Source of the DNA: an uncultured Marvinbryantia sp.
GTDB lineage: Bacteria > Bacillota > Clostridia > Lachnospirales > Lachnospiraceae
DNA length: 13,411 nt
Direction of reading: 5' to 3'
NCBI GenBank assembly: GCA_934373455.1
Contig: CAKRON010000069.1
Span: 1-13,411 of the forward strand
Under the pieces are notes generated by a model. The model was not told where the DNA came from, did no database searches, and saw nothing but the letters and a program-made list of their open reading frames with translations. This document shows, piece after piece, positions 1 through 6,784 of the stretch (positions are counted from its first letter, which is position 1; each line of letters starts with the position of its first letter). Both the position numbers and the translations under genes were made by a program.

Positions 1-1
1 A

Positions 2-1657
2 ATTCTGCTTTATCTTTCACAGAAGGGAATCGCCGAGACTACATCAGATGCAATTGTAAATACAGTAGCAGGCGTGATCGGTATGATTCCGGAAGGTCTT
101 GTACTCCTCACAAGTGTGTCTTTTGTACTTGGTGTAGGAAGACTGGCGAGAAAGAAAGCTCTTGTACAGGAAATGGAAGCAATCGAGGCATTAGCTCGAG
201 TGAATGTATTATGTCTGGATAAGACCGGAACGATTACGACCGGAAAACTGGATGTAGTAGAAGTTGTTCCATGGAAAGATAAATCACCAGAAGAAATCAA
301 TGATGTCATGAGTGAAATGACATGGATTTTTGATGATGTAAATAATACACAGGATGCGTTGCGGAAAAAATTTAAAAAAAAGCAGGATTGGAAAGTTACT
401 GAGAAGATTCCTTTTTCTTCGGAACGTAAGTACCGTGCGGCTTCTTTTGAGGAACATGGAGGGTTTGCGCTTGGTGCACCGGAATTTTTGGTGCCGGAGA
501 ACGAAGAATTAATAGAAAGCGTAAATCAGTATTCCGCAAAAGGATTCAGAGTTTTGCTGCTTGCATCTGCGGAAATAAATGCAGATGATATGAGTGTGAA
601 GGAAGTGCATCCACTGGGATTGATTGTTATCGAAGATCAGATCCGGCCAGAGGCGATGGATACATTTGCATATTTCAAAGAACAACACGTGAATATAAAG
701 GTGTTATCCGGAGATAATCCTGTGACGGTATCGCAAATTGCAGGAAAAGCCGGCCTGGAAGATGCAGATAAGTATATGGATGCAAGAAATCTTCCGGAAA
801 ATTTTGAAGAGCTGCGCGAAGTTGTGGAGAAATATGCGATATTCGGACGTGTGCGTCCTGAACAAAAGCAAAACATCATTAAAGCATGCCAGGCAAACGG
901 AAAAGTAGCCGGAATGGTGGGCGATGGAGTGAATGATGTATTGGCATTGAAAGATGCAGATTGTGGAATTGCTATGGCAGCCGGCAGCGATGCAGCCAAA
1001 CAAGTGGCACATATCGTCTTGCTGGATTCCAATTTTGCAAGTATGAAAAACATTGTAGGAGAGGGACGAACGATTATCAGCAATATCGAAAAAGTCAGTT
1101 CCCTGTATCTGACAAAGACGATTTATTCGGTGCTGCTGTGCCTGATTTTTATTTTCTGGCAAAAAGAATATCCGTTTATACCGATACAGCTCTCCTGGAT
1201 TAGTGGTGTGGCAATCGGTGTGCCGAGCTTTCTGCTGACTCTTGAACAGAACCAGAACAGTATATCAGAAGGTTTTTTGCGTCATGTAATGAGAGTGGCG
1301 CTCCCGGCAGCTTTGACAATGGTTGGAACACTGGTTCTCACAGAGATATTATCACCGTTCTGGAATGGAGAAGGGCTACTTTCTTCCCTGTATCATCTGG
1401 TGCTTGGAGGCGTGATTAGTCTGATCGTGGTATATCGTGTTTGTATGCCTATGACAAAATATCATAAAGTTTTATGTGTGGGGCTGACGTTTATTTTTGG
1501 AGCCGGAATCTTGATAGCACCAGGCTTTTTGGGAATTTCACAGCCTCTGTGCTGGCAAAGTCTGTTCCTGTTTCCTATGATCTGCATGGCATGTGAGATA
1601 AATCGTGGATTAACTTATATCTTCGAATGGATAGATATGAAAAGAAAGAAAGCGTAA
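2..1657 (+). CDS. P-type cation-translocating ATPase, CtpE-like (5' truncated)
   Basis: This is an ion pump of the P-type ATPase superfamily. The reading frame is open to the window edge, so the N-terminal actuator domain and the first membrane helices are missing; 551 residues are visible. In order, one sees the M4 segment with its ion-site motif IPEGLVLLTS, the phosphorylation motif DKTGT (Asp codon at 218-220), a nucleotide-binding domain, SGDNPVTV near 708-728, the hinge motif GDGVND at 920-937, and about six hydrophobic segments up to the C-terminus. The PEGLVLLTS form of M4 followed by a QEMEAIEALARV stretch resembles the CtpE family, described as calcium uptake ATPases in actinobacteria. 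It is not the CPx heavy-metal type, because no Cys-Pro-Cys precedes DKTGT. Calcium as substrate is an inference from family resemblance. The stop lies 1 nt before the kinase start, suggesting co-transcription and translational coupling. Confidence 0.9.
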   Translation: MLLYLSQKGIAETTSDAIVNTVAGVIGMIPEGLVLLTSVSFVLGVGRLARKKALVQEMEAIEALARVNVLCLDKTGTITTGKLDVVEVVPWKDKSPEEINDVMSEMTWIFDDVNNTQDALRKKFKKKQDWKVTEKIPFSSERKYRAASFEEHGGFALGAPEFLVPENEELIESVNQYSAKGFRVLLLASAEINADDMSVKEVHPLGLIVIEDQIRPEAMDTFAYFKEQHVNIKVLSGDNPVTVSQIAGKAGLEDADKYMDARNLPENFEELREVVEKYAIFGRVRPEQKQNIIKACQANGKVAGMVGDGVNDVLALKDADCGIAMAAGSDAAKQVAHIVLLDSNFASMKNIVGEGRTIISNIEKVSSLYLTKTIYSVLLCLIFIFWQKEYPFIPIQLSWISGVAIGVPSFLLTLEQNQNSISEGFLRHVMRVALPAALTMVGTLVLTEILSPFWNGEGLLSSLYHLVLGGVISLIVVYRVCMPMTKYHKVLCVGLTFIFGAGILIAPGFLGISQPLCWQSLFLFPMICMACEINRGLTYIFEWIDMKRKKA

Positions 1658-1658
1658 A

Positions 1659-2405
1659 ATGAAGACGGACAATATGAATTCAACCTGGATAATTCTGCTG
1701 GCAGTTTTTGTTGTATTGCTTCTGGCGGTGTGCGCGAGACAATACTATATCATAAAGCAGCTGAGGGAAAAGGAAATAAAACAAAAAGAATTATTGGAAG
1801 AGTCCGACAGATCCATTATGCTTAGCCAGATACAGCCGCATTTTTTATATAATACGCTTTCGGCTATACGTGAACTTTGTATTGTAGATTCCCAGATGGC
1901 CCAGAAAGCTCTGGAGGAATTTTCTGCTTTTTTGAGAGGAAATATGGATTCACTGGAAAGCAAAGTGCCTGTTCACTTTTCCAGAGAACTGGAGCATGTG
2001 AGGCATTATCTTCATCTGGAACAGATACGATTCGGGGATGATCTTCATGTGGAATATGATATTCAGGAAGAGGATTTTTATCTTCCAACACTGACGATAC
2101 AGCCAATTGTGGAAAATGCCGTGAAATATGGTGTTGGGAACAAAGAAGAAGGCGGAACAGTCTGCATTAAAACAAAAAAAGAAAATGGTAAAATTGTCAT
2201 TACGATTTGCGATGATGGAGTAGGGTTTGATGTGGATGAAATTGAGCATATTCCGGTACAAAAAGATGGAAGAACCCATATTGGACTATTGAATGTGAAA
2301 CATCGTCTGGAAAAGATGGTAAATGGAACAATGACCATTCACAGCAGAAAAGAGAGCGGAACTGTTGTCCGGATTATACTGGATGCAGAACAAAGCGAAA
2401 AATAG
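1659..2405 (+). CDS. Small LytS-type sensor histidine kinase, one membrane helix
   Basis: The 248-residue protein phosphorylates its partner regulator, presumably the one encoded next. A single hydrophobic helix (about residues 10-26) is followed by a short charged, probably coiled-coil linker (33-50). The His_kinase domain follows with the motif SQIQPHFLYNTL, phospho-acceptor His61. A HATPase_c domain shows the N box PIVENAVKYG (Asn153), the G1 box DDGVGFD near 185-191 and HIGLLNVKHRL as the G2-like region. There is essentially no extracellular or PAS sensor domain: the N-terminus outside the helix is about nine residues. The kinase must therefore sense within the membrane or through a partner. 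The upstream ATPase, 1 nt away, is an obvious candidate, though this is inference. A second ATG at 1674 is possible but has no better ribosome binding site. Confidence 0.92.
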   Translation: MKTDNMNSTWIILLAVFVVLLLAVCARQYYIIKQLREKEIKQKELLEESDRSIMLSQIQPHFLYNTLSAIRELCIVDSQMAQKALEEFSAFLRGNMDSLESKVPVHFSRELEHVRHYLHLEQIRFGDDLHVEYDIQEEDFYLPTLTIQPIVENAVKYGVGNKEEGGTVCIKTKKENGKIVITICDDGVGFDVDEIEHIPVQKDGRTHIGLLNVKHRLEKMVNGTMTIHSRKESGTVVRIILDAEQSEK

Positions 2406-2414
2406 TTATTTTGT

Positions 2415-2418
2415 GGAG
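2415..2418 (+). promoter_or_regulatory. Ribosome binding site fixing the response regulator start
   Basis: GGAG sits six bases before the ATG at 2425. An in-frame ATG at 2419 is too close to it. A still earlier in-frame ATG at 2365 lies inside the kinase gene and adds residues unlike a receiver domain. The start at 2425 gives the usual receiver opening MQILAVDDE. Confidence 0.7.
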
Positions 2419-2424
2419 ATGAGA

Positions 2425-3270
2425 ATGCAGATATTAGCGGTAGATGATGAAAAACTGGAATTGAGTGCACTGATGCGAGCATTGACAGAGGTTTTTCCGG
2501 GAGAAACAATCAATGGTTTTCAAAAAACCGGAGAAGTAAAGGAATTTCTGAAAAAATGCCAGGAAGGAAACCATGCAGTGGATTATGCATTTCTGGATAT
2601 AAAATTGCGTGGAATTACGGGTATCGAGCTGGCCAAACAGATCAAACTCATGTTTCCGGAAACTAAAATTATCTTTTGCACTGCTTACAGTGAATATGCG
2701 CTGGAAGCGTATCGAGTATACGCCATGGGGTATCTTTTAAAGCCGGTTAAGGCAGAAGATATTCGCAATACCTTACGAAATATGGATAAAAACTGGGTTG
2801 AGCAAAATCTACAGGGAAAAAGTGCTCGAAAGAAAGAAATCAAAGTTCAGACATTTGGAAATTTTGATGTCTTCGTAGACGGAAAGCCTATGAATTTTGA
2901 ACGTGCAAAAGGAAAAGAACTGTTTGCTTATTTAATTGACCGGAAAGGTGCATCGGTTACGACAGCAGAAATCGCAGGAATTTTATTTGAAGACCGTGTA
3001 TATGATCGTAATTTGAAAAGTCAGACAAATGTAATCATGAACAGCCTGAAAGCAGATCTGAAAAGAGAGGGAATAGAGGACCTCTATATAAAAACCTGGA
3101 ATCATCTGGCGATTGATGTGAGCAGAATTCATTGCGATGCATATGATTTTGTAAAAGGCGATCCGCTGGCTATAAATTCATATAATGGAGAATATATGGC
3201 AAATTACAGCTGGGCAGAGTTTTCGAAAGGAATTTTTGAAAATTCGGTCAATCATTTTGAAACAAAATAA
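2425..3270 (+). CDS. Response regulator with receiver and SARP-like DNA-binding domain
   Basis: This 281-residue regulator has a receiver domain (about 1-120) with the acidic pair Asp7/Asp8, phospho-acceptor Asp58 in FLDIKLRG, Thr86 in CTAYSEYA and Lys106 in LLKPVK. After a basic linker, residues from about 135 (VQTFGNFDVFVDGKPMNFER) form a winged-helix domain of the Trans_reg_C/SARP type, with the recognition region around TTAEIAGILFED and LKSQTNVIMNSLKADL. The remaining stretch (IHCDAYDF, YNGEYMANYSWAE) looks like the first part of a BTAD domain but ends after roughly 70 residues, so the full BTAD repeat is absent. LytS-type kinases are more often paired with LytTR regulators, so a SARP-like output is a noticeable variant. 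The gene starts 19 nt after the kinase stop; target genes cannot be read from the window. Confidence 0.9.
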   Translation: MQILAVDDEKLELSALMRALTEVFPGETINGFQKTGEVKEFLKKCQEGNHAVDYAFLDIKLRGITGIELAKQIKLMFPETKIIFCTAYSEYALEAYRVYAMGYLLKPVKAEDIRNTLRNMDKNWVEQNLQGKSARKKEIKVQTFGNFDVFVDGKPMNFERAKGKELFAYLIDRKGASVTTAEIAGILFEDRVYDRNLKSQTNVIMNSLKADLKREGIEDLYIKTWNHLAIDVSRIHCDAYDFVKGDPLAINSYNGEYMANYSWAEFSKGIFENSVNHFETK

Positions 3271-3282
3271 TTGTGGAATCTT

Positions 3283-3331
3283 AAAATGCTCCGACATATG
3301 CTATAAAGACAGCAAAATGTGGGAGTATTTT
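3283..3331 (+). promoter_or_regulatory. Long hairpin covering the amidase ribosome binding site
   Basis: Bases 3283-3296 (AAAATGCTCCGACA) pair with 3318-3331 (TGTGGGAGTATTTT) with one G-U wobble and one G-G mismatch. The stem continues with T3297-A3317 and then, after one unpaired base on the 5' side and two on the 3' side, TGCT (3299-3302) with AGCA (3311-3314), leaving an 8-base loop. The 3' arm contains the GGGAG ribosome binding site (3321-3325) and ends directly before the ATG at 3333. In a transcript coming from the regulator gene this would hide the site. The run of five T at the 3' foot means it could also act as a weak intrinsic terminator. The structure is seen by eye; its function is inferred. 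Confidence 0.6.
3295..3303 (+). promoter_or_regulatory. Possible sigma-K-type -10 element before the amidase
   Basis: CATATGCTA matches the sigma-K -10 consensus CATANNNTA exactly and lies 30 bases before the amidase start. Bacillus subtilis cwlC, the closest known relative of the downstream gene, is a sigma-K gene. No convincing -35 (AC-type) element is visible at the right distance, where the sequence is AATC around 3277-3280. A transcript starting near 3310 would lack the 5' arm of the surrounding hairpin and leave the ribosome binding site free. Confidence 0.4.
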
Positions 3332-3332
3332 T

Positions 3333-4109
3333 ATGGCTAAAATAGCAATAGATGCCGGACACGGAGGAGCTGATCCGGGCGCAGTTTATCAAGGCAGACA
3401 GGAGAAAGATGATAATCTGAAACTGGCGCTGGCGGTTGGCGAACGGCTAAAGAAAAATGGGCTGGATGTTTACTATACCAGAACAGATGATGTTTATCAG
3501 ACGCCATATCAAAAAGCGATGTCCGCAAATGAGTCTGATGCAGATTTTCTGGTTTCACTGCATCGCAATTCCAGCGAGCATCCAAATCAATATACCGGTG
3601 TGGAAACATTGGTGTACGATAAAAATGGTAAAAAGGCAGAGATTGCAGAAGCTGTGAATGACGGGCTTGAAAATATTGGGTTTCGAAATAATGGTGTAAA
3701 GATCAGACCAGGTCTTGCCATATTAAGAAGAAGTAAGATGCCGGCAATTTTGATAGAGTCCGGATTTATAAACAGTGAGGAAGATAACCGGCTGTTTGAT
3801 GAGGAATTCGACGAGATTGCAGAGGCTATAGCGAGCAGTATCACAAAATATTTTTCAACAGAAGATCAAATGATGCCGGCGGAAGATGGAAATGAAATAT
3901 ATTACAGGGTACAAACCGGAGCATATAAAAACCGTGAGAATGCGTTAAAACAGCAGAAAAAATTAGAAAGAGAAGGTTATCCGGTATTTATCGTAGAAAA
4001 AGACGGATACTATTTGGTACAGGTGGGAGCATTTGAAAAATTGGAGAATGCAGTGCGGATGGAAATGATGCTGAGAGAAAATGGTTATCAGACCTATATT
4101 ACAACATGA
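3333..4109 (+). CDS. N-acetylmuramoyl-L-alanine amidase, CwlC-like, with SPOR domain
   Basis: This 258-residue zinc amidase cleaves the bond between N-acetylmuramic acid and L-alanine in peptidoglycan. The Amidase_3 domain fills residues 3-175: IAIDAGHGGADPGA with zinc ligand His10, Glu24 in RQEKDDN, His77 in VSLHRNS and catalytic Glu142 in ILIESGF. A SPOR domain (about 189-258) follows, with two copies of a VQxGA(Y/F)xxxxNA pattern (RVQTGAYKNRENA, LVQVGAFEKLENA), which bind glycan strands stripped of peptides. There is no signal peptide. Length, domain order and the missing signal match B. subtilis CwlC, which lyses the mother-cell wall late in sporulation; that role here is inferred by analogy. 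The start is set by GGGAG at 3321-3325, seven bases before ATG. The upstream hairpin and sigma-K-like -10 fit late sporulation control. Confidence 0.93.
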   Translation: MAKIAIDAGHGGADPGAVYQGRQEKDDNLKLALAVGERLKKNGLDVYYTRTDDVYQTPYQKAMSANESDADFLVSLHRNSSEHPNQYTGVETLVYDKNGKKAEIAEAVNDGLENIGFRNNGVKIRPGLAILRRSKMPAILIESGFINSEEDNRLFDEEFDEIAEAIASSITKYFSTEDQMMPAEDGNEIYYRVQTGAYKNRENALKQQKKLEREGYPVFIVEKDGYYLVQVGAFEKLENAVRMEMMLRENGYQTYITT

Positions 4110-4158
4110 AGGAATTCTTAAGATTTCATTGAAATGATGTGATACTGGAAGAAGAGCC

Positions 4159-4187
4159 TTTTCACAAAAAATAAAGTGTGTTATAAT
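4159..4187 (+). promoter_or_regulatory. Sigma-A-type promoter for the L,D-transpeptidase gene
   Basis: A perfect TATAAT (4182-4187) is preceded by TG at 4179-4180, an extended -10. A 4-of-6 -35 match, TTTTCA (4159-4164), lies 17 bp upstream. The transcription start would be near 4194, giving a leader of about 28 bases with GGGGGA (4207-4212) as ribosome binding site. This implies the transpeptidase is transcribed separately from the amidase. Confidence 0.65.
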
Positions 4188-4221
4188 TCAACAGAAATAC
4201 AGTATCGGGGGACAATGAAAA

Positions 4222-5643
4222 ATGAAAGAAAATGGGGAGAAGAAGACATCGGCTGTAAAGTTTGTACGCGGCATTTTTTTAACTATGCTCATTTTAGTGC
4301 TGGTAGCTGCAGTTGGTGTCTATATTTACGGAATGGTATTTTTTAAAGATCATTTCTTTTTGCATACGACCATTAATGGATTTGATGCATCGCAGCTGAC
4401 TGTTGAAGAAGTGGAAATAAAGATAGCAGATGTGATAAATAAGTATGGTCTGGAAATTGAGGAACGAGGCGGCAATACCGAAACAATTTCTGCCGGTCAG
4501 ATAAATTACCACTATGTATCAAAAGGGGAAGTGCAGACATTTCTCCATAGCCAGAAACTGTATGAATGGCCATTGTATCTGAAAAATCAGATTACCTATA
4601 CATTCGAATCCAGTGCCCGATATGATGAAGAACTGTTGAGAAATGCGATTGATCAGTTGAACTGCCTGGATGAGGCCAAGGTGACAAAACCAAAGGATGC
4701 TTATATAGATTATATTGACGGTAAATATCAGGTTATGCCGGAGGTGGAAGGAAATTTACTGAATAAAGAATTATTTGTATCGGAAATCTTTCGGGCGGTG
4801 GATTTCGCAGAAGTGAAAATTTCGCTGGAAGATATTGATGAGATGTATCTGAAACCGAGAAAGCGCCAGAATGATAAATCTATGGCAGAGACAGTGCGCA
4901 TACTGAATACCTGTATCAGTACAGATTTGACATATCTGTTTGGAGAGCACACAGAAAAAGTAGATGCACAGCGTATCCGGGAATGGTTATCTTATGATAA
5001 TGAGGGTAATGTGGAGCTTGATGAAGATGCTGTCAGAAATTTTGTAACTGAAATGGCAGACAAATACGATACGGCAAATAAACCGCGCACCTTTAAGAGT
5101 CATTCCGGAGAAGAAGTGACGGTATCCGGCGGATCTTATGGATGGCTGATGGATCAGGAAGCAACGTATGATTACCTGGTAGATGCGATTTGGGCAGGCA
5201 ATACAGGAGAGACTTACGCTGAATATGCCCAGACAGCGGTCAGCTGGTCCAATAGTGATCTTGGAGACAGCTATGTAGAGATTGATATGGGAAGTCAGCA
5301 TGTATGGCTGTATATGGATGGAGAAGAAGTGGTGTCTACAGATTGTGTGACAGGACTCGCATCTGATCCGTCAAGAAAGACGCCGGAGGGGACGTATACT
5401 TTATATTACAAAGAATCACCGTCAGTATTAAAAGGCGAGAATAATGAATACGAGACAAAAGTGACTTATTGGATGCCGTTTAATGATGGAATCGGGCTTC
5501 ATGATGCCAGCTGGAGAAGCAGTTTTGGAGGAACGATATACCAGACGGATGGATCGCATGGATGTGTGAATCTTCCACCGGCTGCAGCAAAAGAAATATA
5601 TGACCGGGTATATGACGGAATACCGATTATTTGCTATTATTAA
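4222..5643 (+). CDS. Membrane-anchored L,D-transpeptidase (YkuD) with peptidoglycan-binding region
   Basis: The 473-residue enzyme forms 3-3 cross-links in peptidoglycan, or attaches other acceptors, outside the membrane. A short basic N-terminus precedes one membrane anchor (about residues 16-38), giving a type II topology. A long extracellular region (about 45-340) resembles the PG_binding_4 domains usual in clostridial transpeptidases, with INGFDASQLTVEEV at its start. The YkuD catalytic domain occupies about 348-473: VEIDMGSQHVWLYMDGEEV, the first conserved histidine His427 in GIGLHDASW, and the signature DGSHGCVNLP with His446 and nucleophile Cys448. All catalytic residues are present. 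Ribosome binding site GGGGGA lies nine bases before ATG. It is the second peptidoglycan gene in a row, but its own promoter and lack of coupling suggest a housekeeping role separate from the sporulation-like amidase. Confidence 0.93.
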   Translation: MKENGEKKTSAVKFVRGIFLTMLILVLVAAVGVYIYGMVFFKDHFFLHTTINGFDASQLTVEEVEIKIADVINKYGLEIEERGGNTETISAGQINYHYVSKGEVQTFLHSQKLYEWPLYLKNQITYTFESSARYDEELLRNAIDQLNCLDEAKVTKPKDAYIDYIDGKYQVMPEVEGNLLNKELFVSEIFRAVDFAEVKISLEDIDEMYLKPRKRQNDKSMAETVRILNTCISTDLTYLFGEHTEKVDAQRIREWLSYDNEGNVELDEDAVRNFVTEMADKYDTANKPRTFKSHSGEEVTVSGGSYGWLMDQEATYDYLVDAIWAGNTGETYAEYAQTAVSWSNSDLGDSYVEIDMGSQHVWLYMDGEEVVSTDCVTGLASDPSRKTPEGTYTLYYKESPSVLKGENNEYETKVTYWMPFNDGIGLHDASWRSSFGGTIYQTDGSHGCVNLPPAAAKEIYDRVYDGIPIICYY

Positions 5644-5698
5644 TAATGGAGAAATGGGAATATATCAAAGAGATATATTTCTGCTTTAAAGAAAAAAT

Positions 5699-6784
5699 AT
5701 GAGAGAAAACCTGCAAGATATTGTACAGCCACTTTTAAATTGGTTTGATCAAAATGCAAGAATACTGCCATGGCGAGATCAGCCGACGCCATATCGGGTC
5801 TGGGTATCTGAGATCATGCTGCAGCAGACGAGAGTAGAAGCCGTAAAACCTTTTTATCAAAGATTTATGGAAGCACTGCCGGATATACAGGCACTGGCAG
5901 AGTGTGAAGAAGAAAAGCTTTTGAAATTATGGGAGGGTCTGGGCTACTATAATCGAGTGAGAAATATGCAGATCGCGGCAAGAACGGTAATGTCGGATTA
6001 TCATGGGGTGCTGCCTGATGTTTATACAGAATTGCTGAAATTAAAAGGTATTGGCAGCTATACAGCAGGAGCGATAGCATCGATTGCATATGGAAAAACG
6101 GCACCGGCTGTGGACGGTAATGTGCTGCGAGTGATTTCCAGAGTGACATTGAATCGAGAAGATGTATTAAAGCAATCTGTAAAACGAAAAATAGAGCAGG
6201 AAATGATGAATATTATGCCGGTAGAACGCCCAGGAGCATTTAATCAGGCATTGATGGAACTTGGAGCAATGGTATGCGTGCCAAACGGGGCACCGCATTG
6301 TGAAAAATGTCCGTTAAAGGATATGTGCCAGGCAAGATTGCAGAATGTGATTGAAGAAATACCGGTAAAGAAAGCAAAAAAGCCAAGAAGAATTGAAGAA
6401 TTGACGGTGTTTATTCTTCGTGATGGAGAACATCTGGCCATTCATAAAAGACCCAAAAACGGTCTGCTGTCAGGTCTGTATGAACTGCCGAATACGCTCG
6501 GACATTTAAATCAGGAAGAAGCAATAGAGTGGGTAAAAGAAAAAGGTTTTTCTCCGATTCGAATTAAAAAACTGGAACCGGCAAAACATATTTTCAGTCA
6601 CGTGGAATGGCATATGACGGCATATCTTGTTTTGATGGAGGAAACAGAAAATGACAGCGAGTATTTGCTGGTGGAACCGTCTATGACGGAAAAAAGATAT
6701 CCGATACCAGCTGCGTTTGCAGCATATTCAAGGTATATGGAGATAAAACTTGGACAGGAAAAGTACAGGGAGGAAGAAAATTAA
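5699..6784 (+). CDS. mutY: A/G-specific adenine DNA glycosylase MutY
   Basis: This 361-residue base-excision repair enzyme removes adenine mispaired with 8-oxoguanine or guanine. The N-terminal HhH-GPD domain shows PWRDQPTPYRVWVSEIMLQQTRV with catalytic Glu38, the helix-hairpin-helix LKGIGSYTAGAIASIAYG (115-132) and AVDGNVLRV with catalytic Asp139. Four cysteines for the 4Fe-4S cluster follow (Cys193, Cys201, Cys204, Cys210). The first spacer is seven residues, one more than the C-X6-C-X2-C-X5-C known for E. coli MutY. The C-terminal part (about 230-350) is the NUDIX-like domain that recognises 8-oxoG. The start at 5699 has only a weak A-rich ribosome binding site (AAAGAAA). The stop directly abuts the next ATG, so the two genes are probably co-transcribed. 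Confidence 0.95.
   Translation: MRENLQDIVQPLLNWFDQNARILPWRDQPTPYRVWVSEIMLQQTRVEAVKPFYQRFMEALPDIQALAECEEEKLLKLWEGLGYYNRVRNMQIAARTVMSDYHGVLPDVYTELLKLKGIGSYTAGAIASIAYGKTAPAVDGNVLRVISRVTLNREDVLKQSVKRKIEQEMMNIMPVERPGAFNQALMELGAMVCVPNGAPHCEKCPLKDMCQARLQNVIEEIPVKKAKKPRRIEELTVFILRDGEHLAIHKRPKNGLLSGLYELPNTLGHLNQEEAIEWVKEKGFSPIRIKKLEPAKHIFSHVEWHMTAYLVLMEETENDSEYLLVEPSMTEKRYPIPAAFAAYSRYMEIKLGQEKYREEEN

Noticed and set aside
2..1657. The ATPase as the metal pump controlled by the ArsR-type sensor.
   Set aside because: It lacks the CPC motif of heavy-metal pumps, lies more than 9 kb away in another operon, and resembles the CtpE type.
2365..2424. Earlier in-frame ATG for the response regulator, overlapping the kinase gene.
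   Set aside because: It has no ribosome binding site and adds residues unlike any receiver domain, whereas GGAG sits six bases before the ATG at 2425.
5658..5680. AT-rich hairpin between the L,D-transpeptidase gene and mutY (AATATATC with GATATATT).
   Set aside because: It has nine weak pairs, no GC-rich stem and no T run, so it is not a credible terminator or operator.
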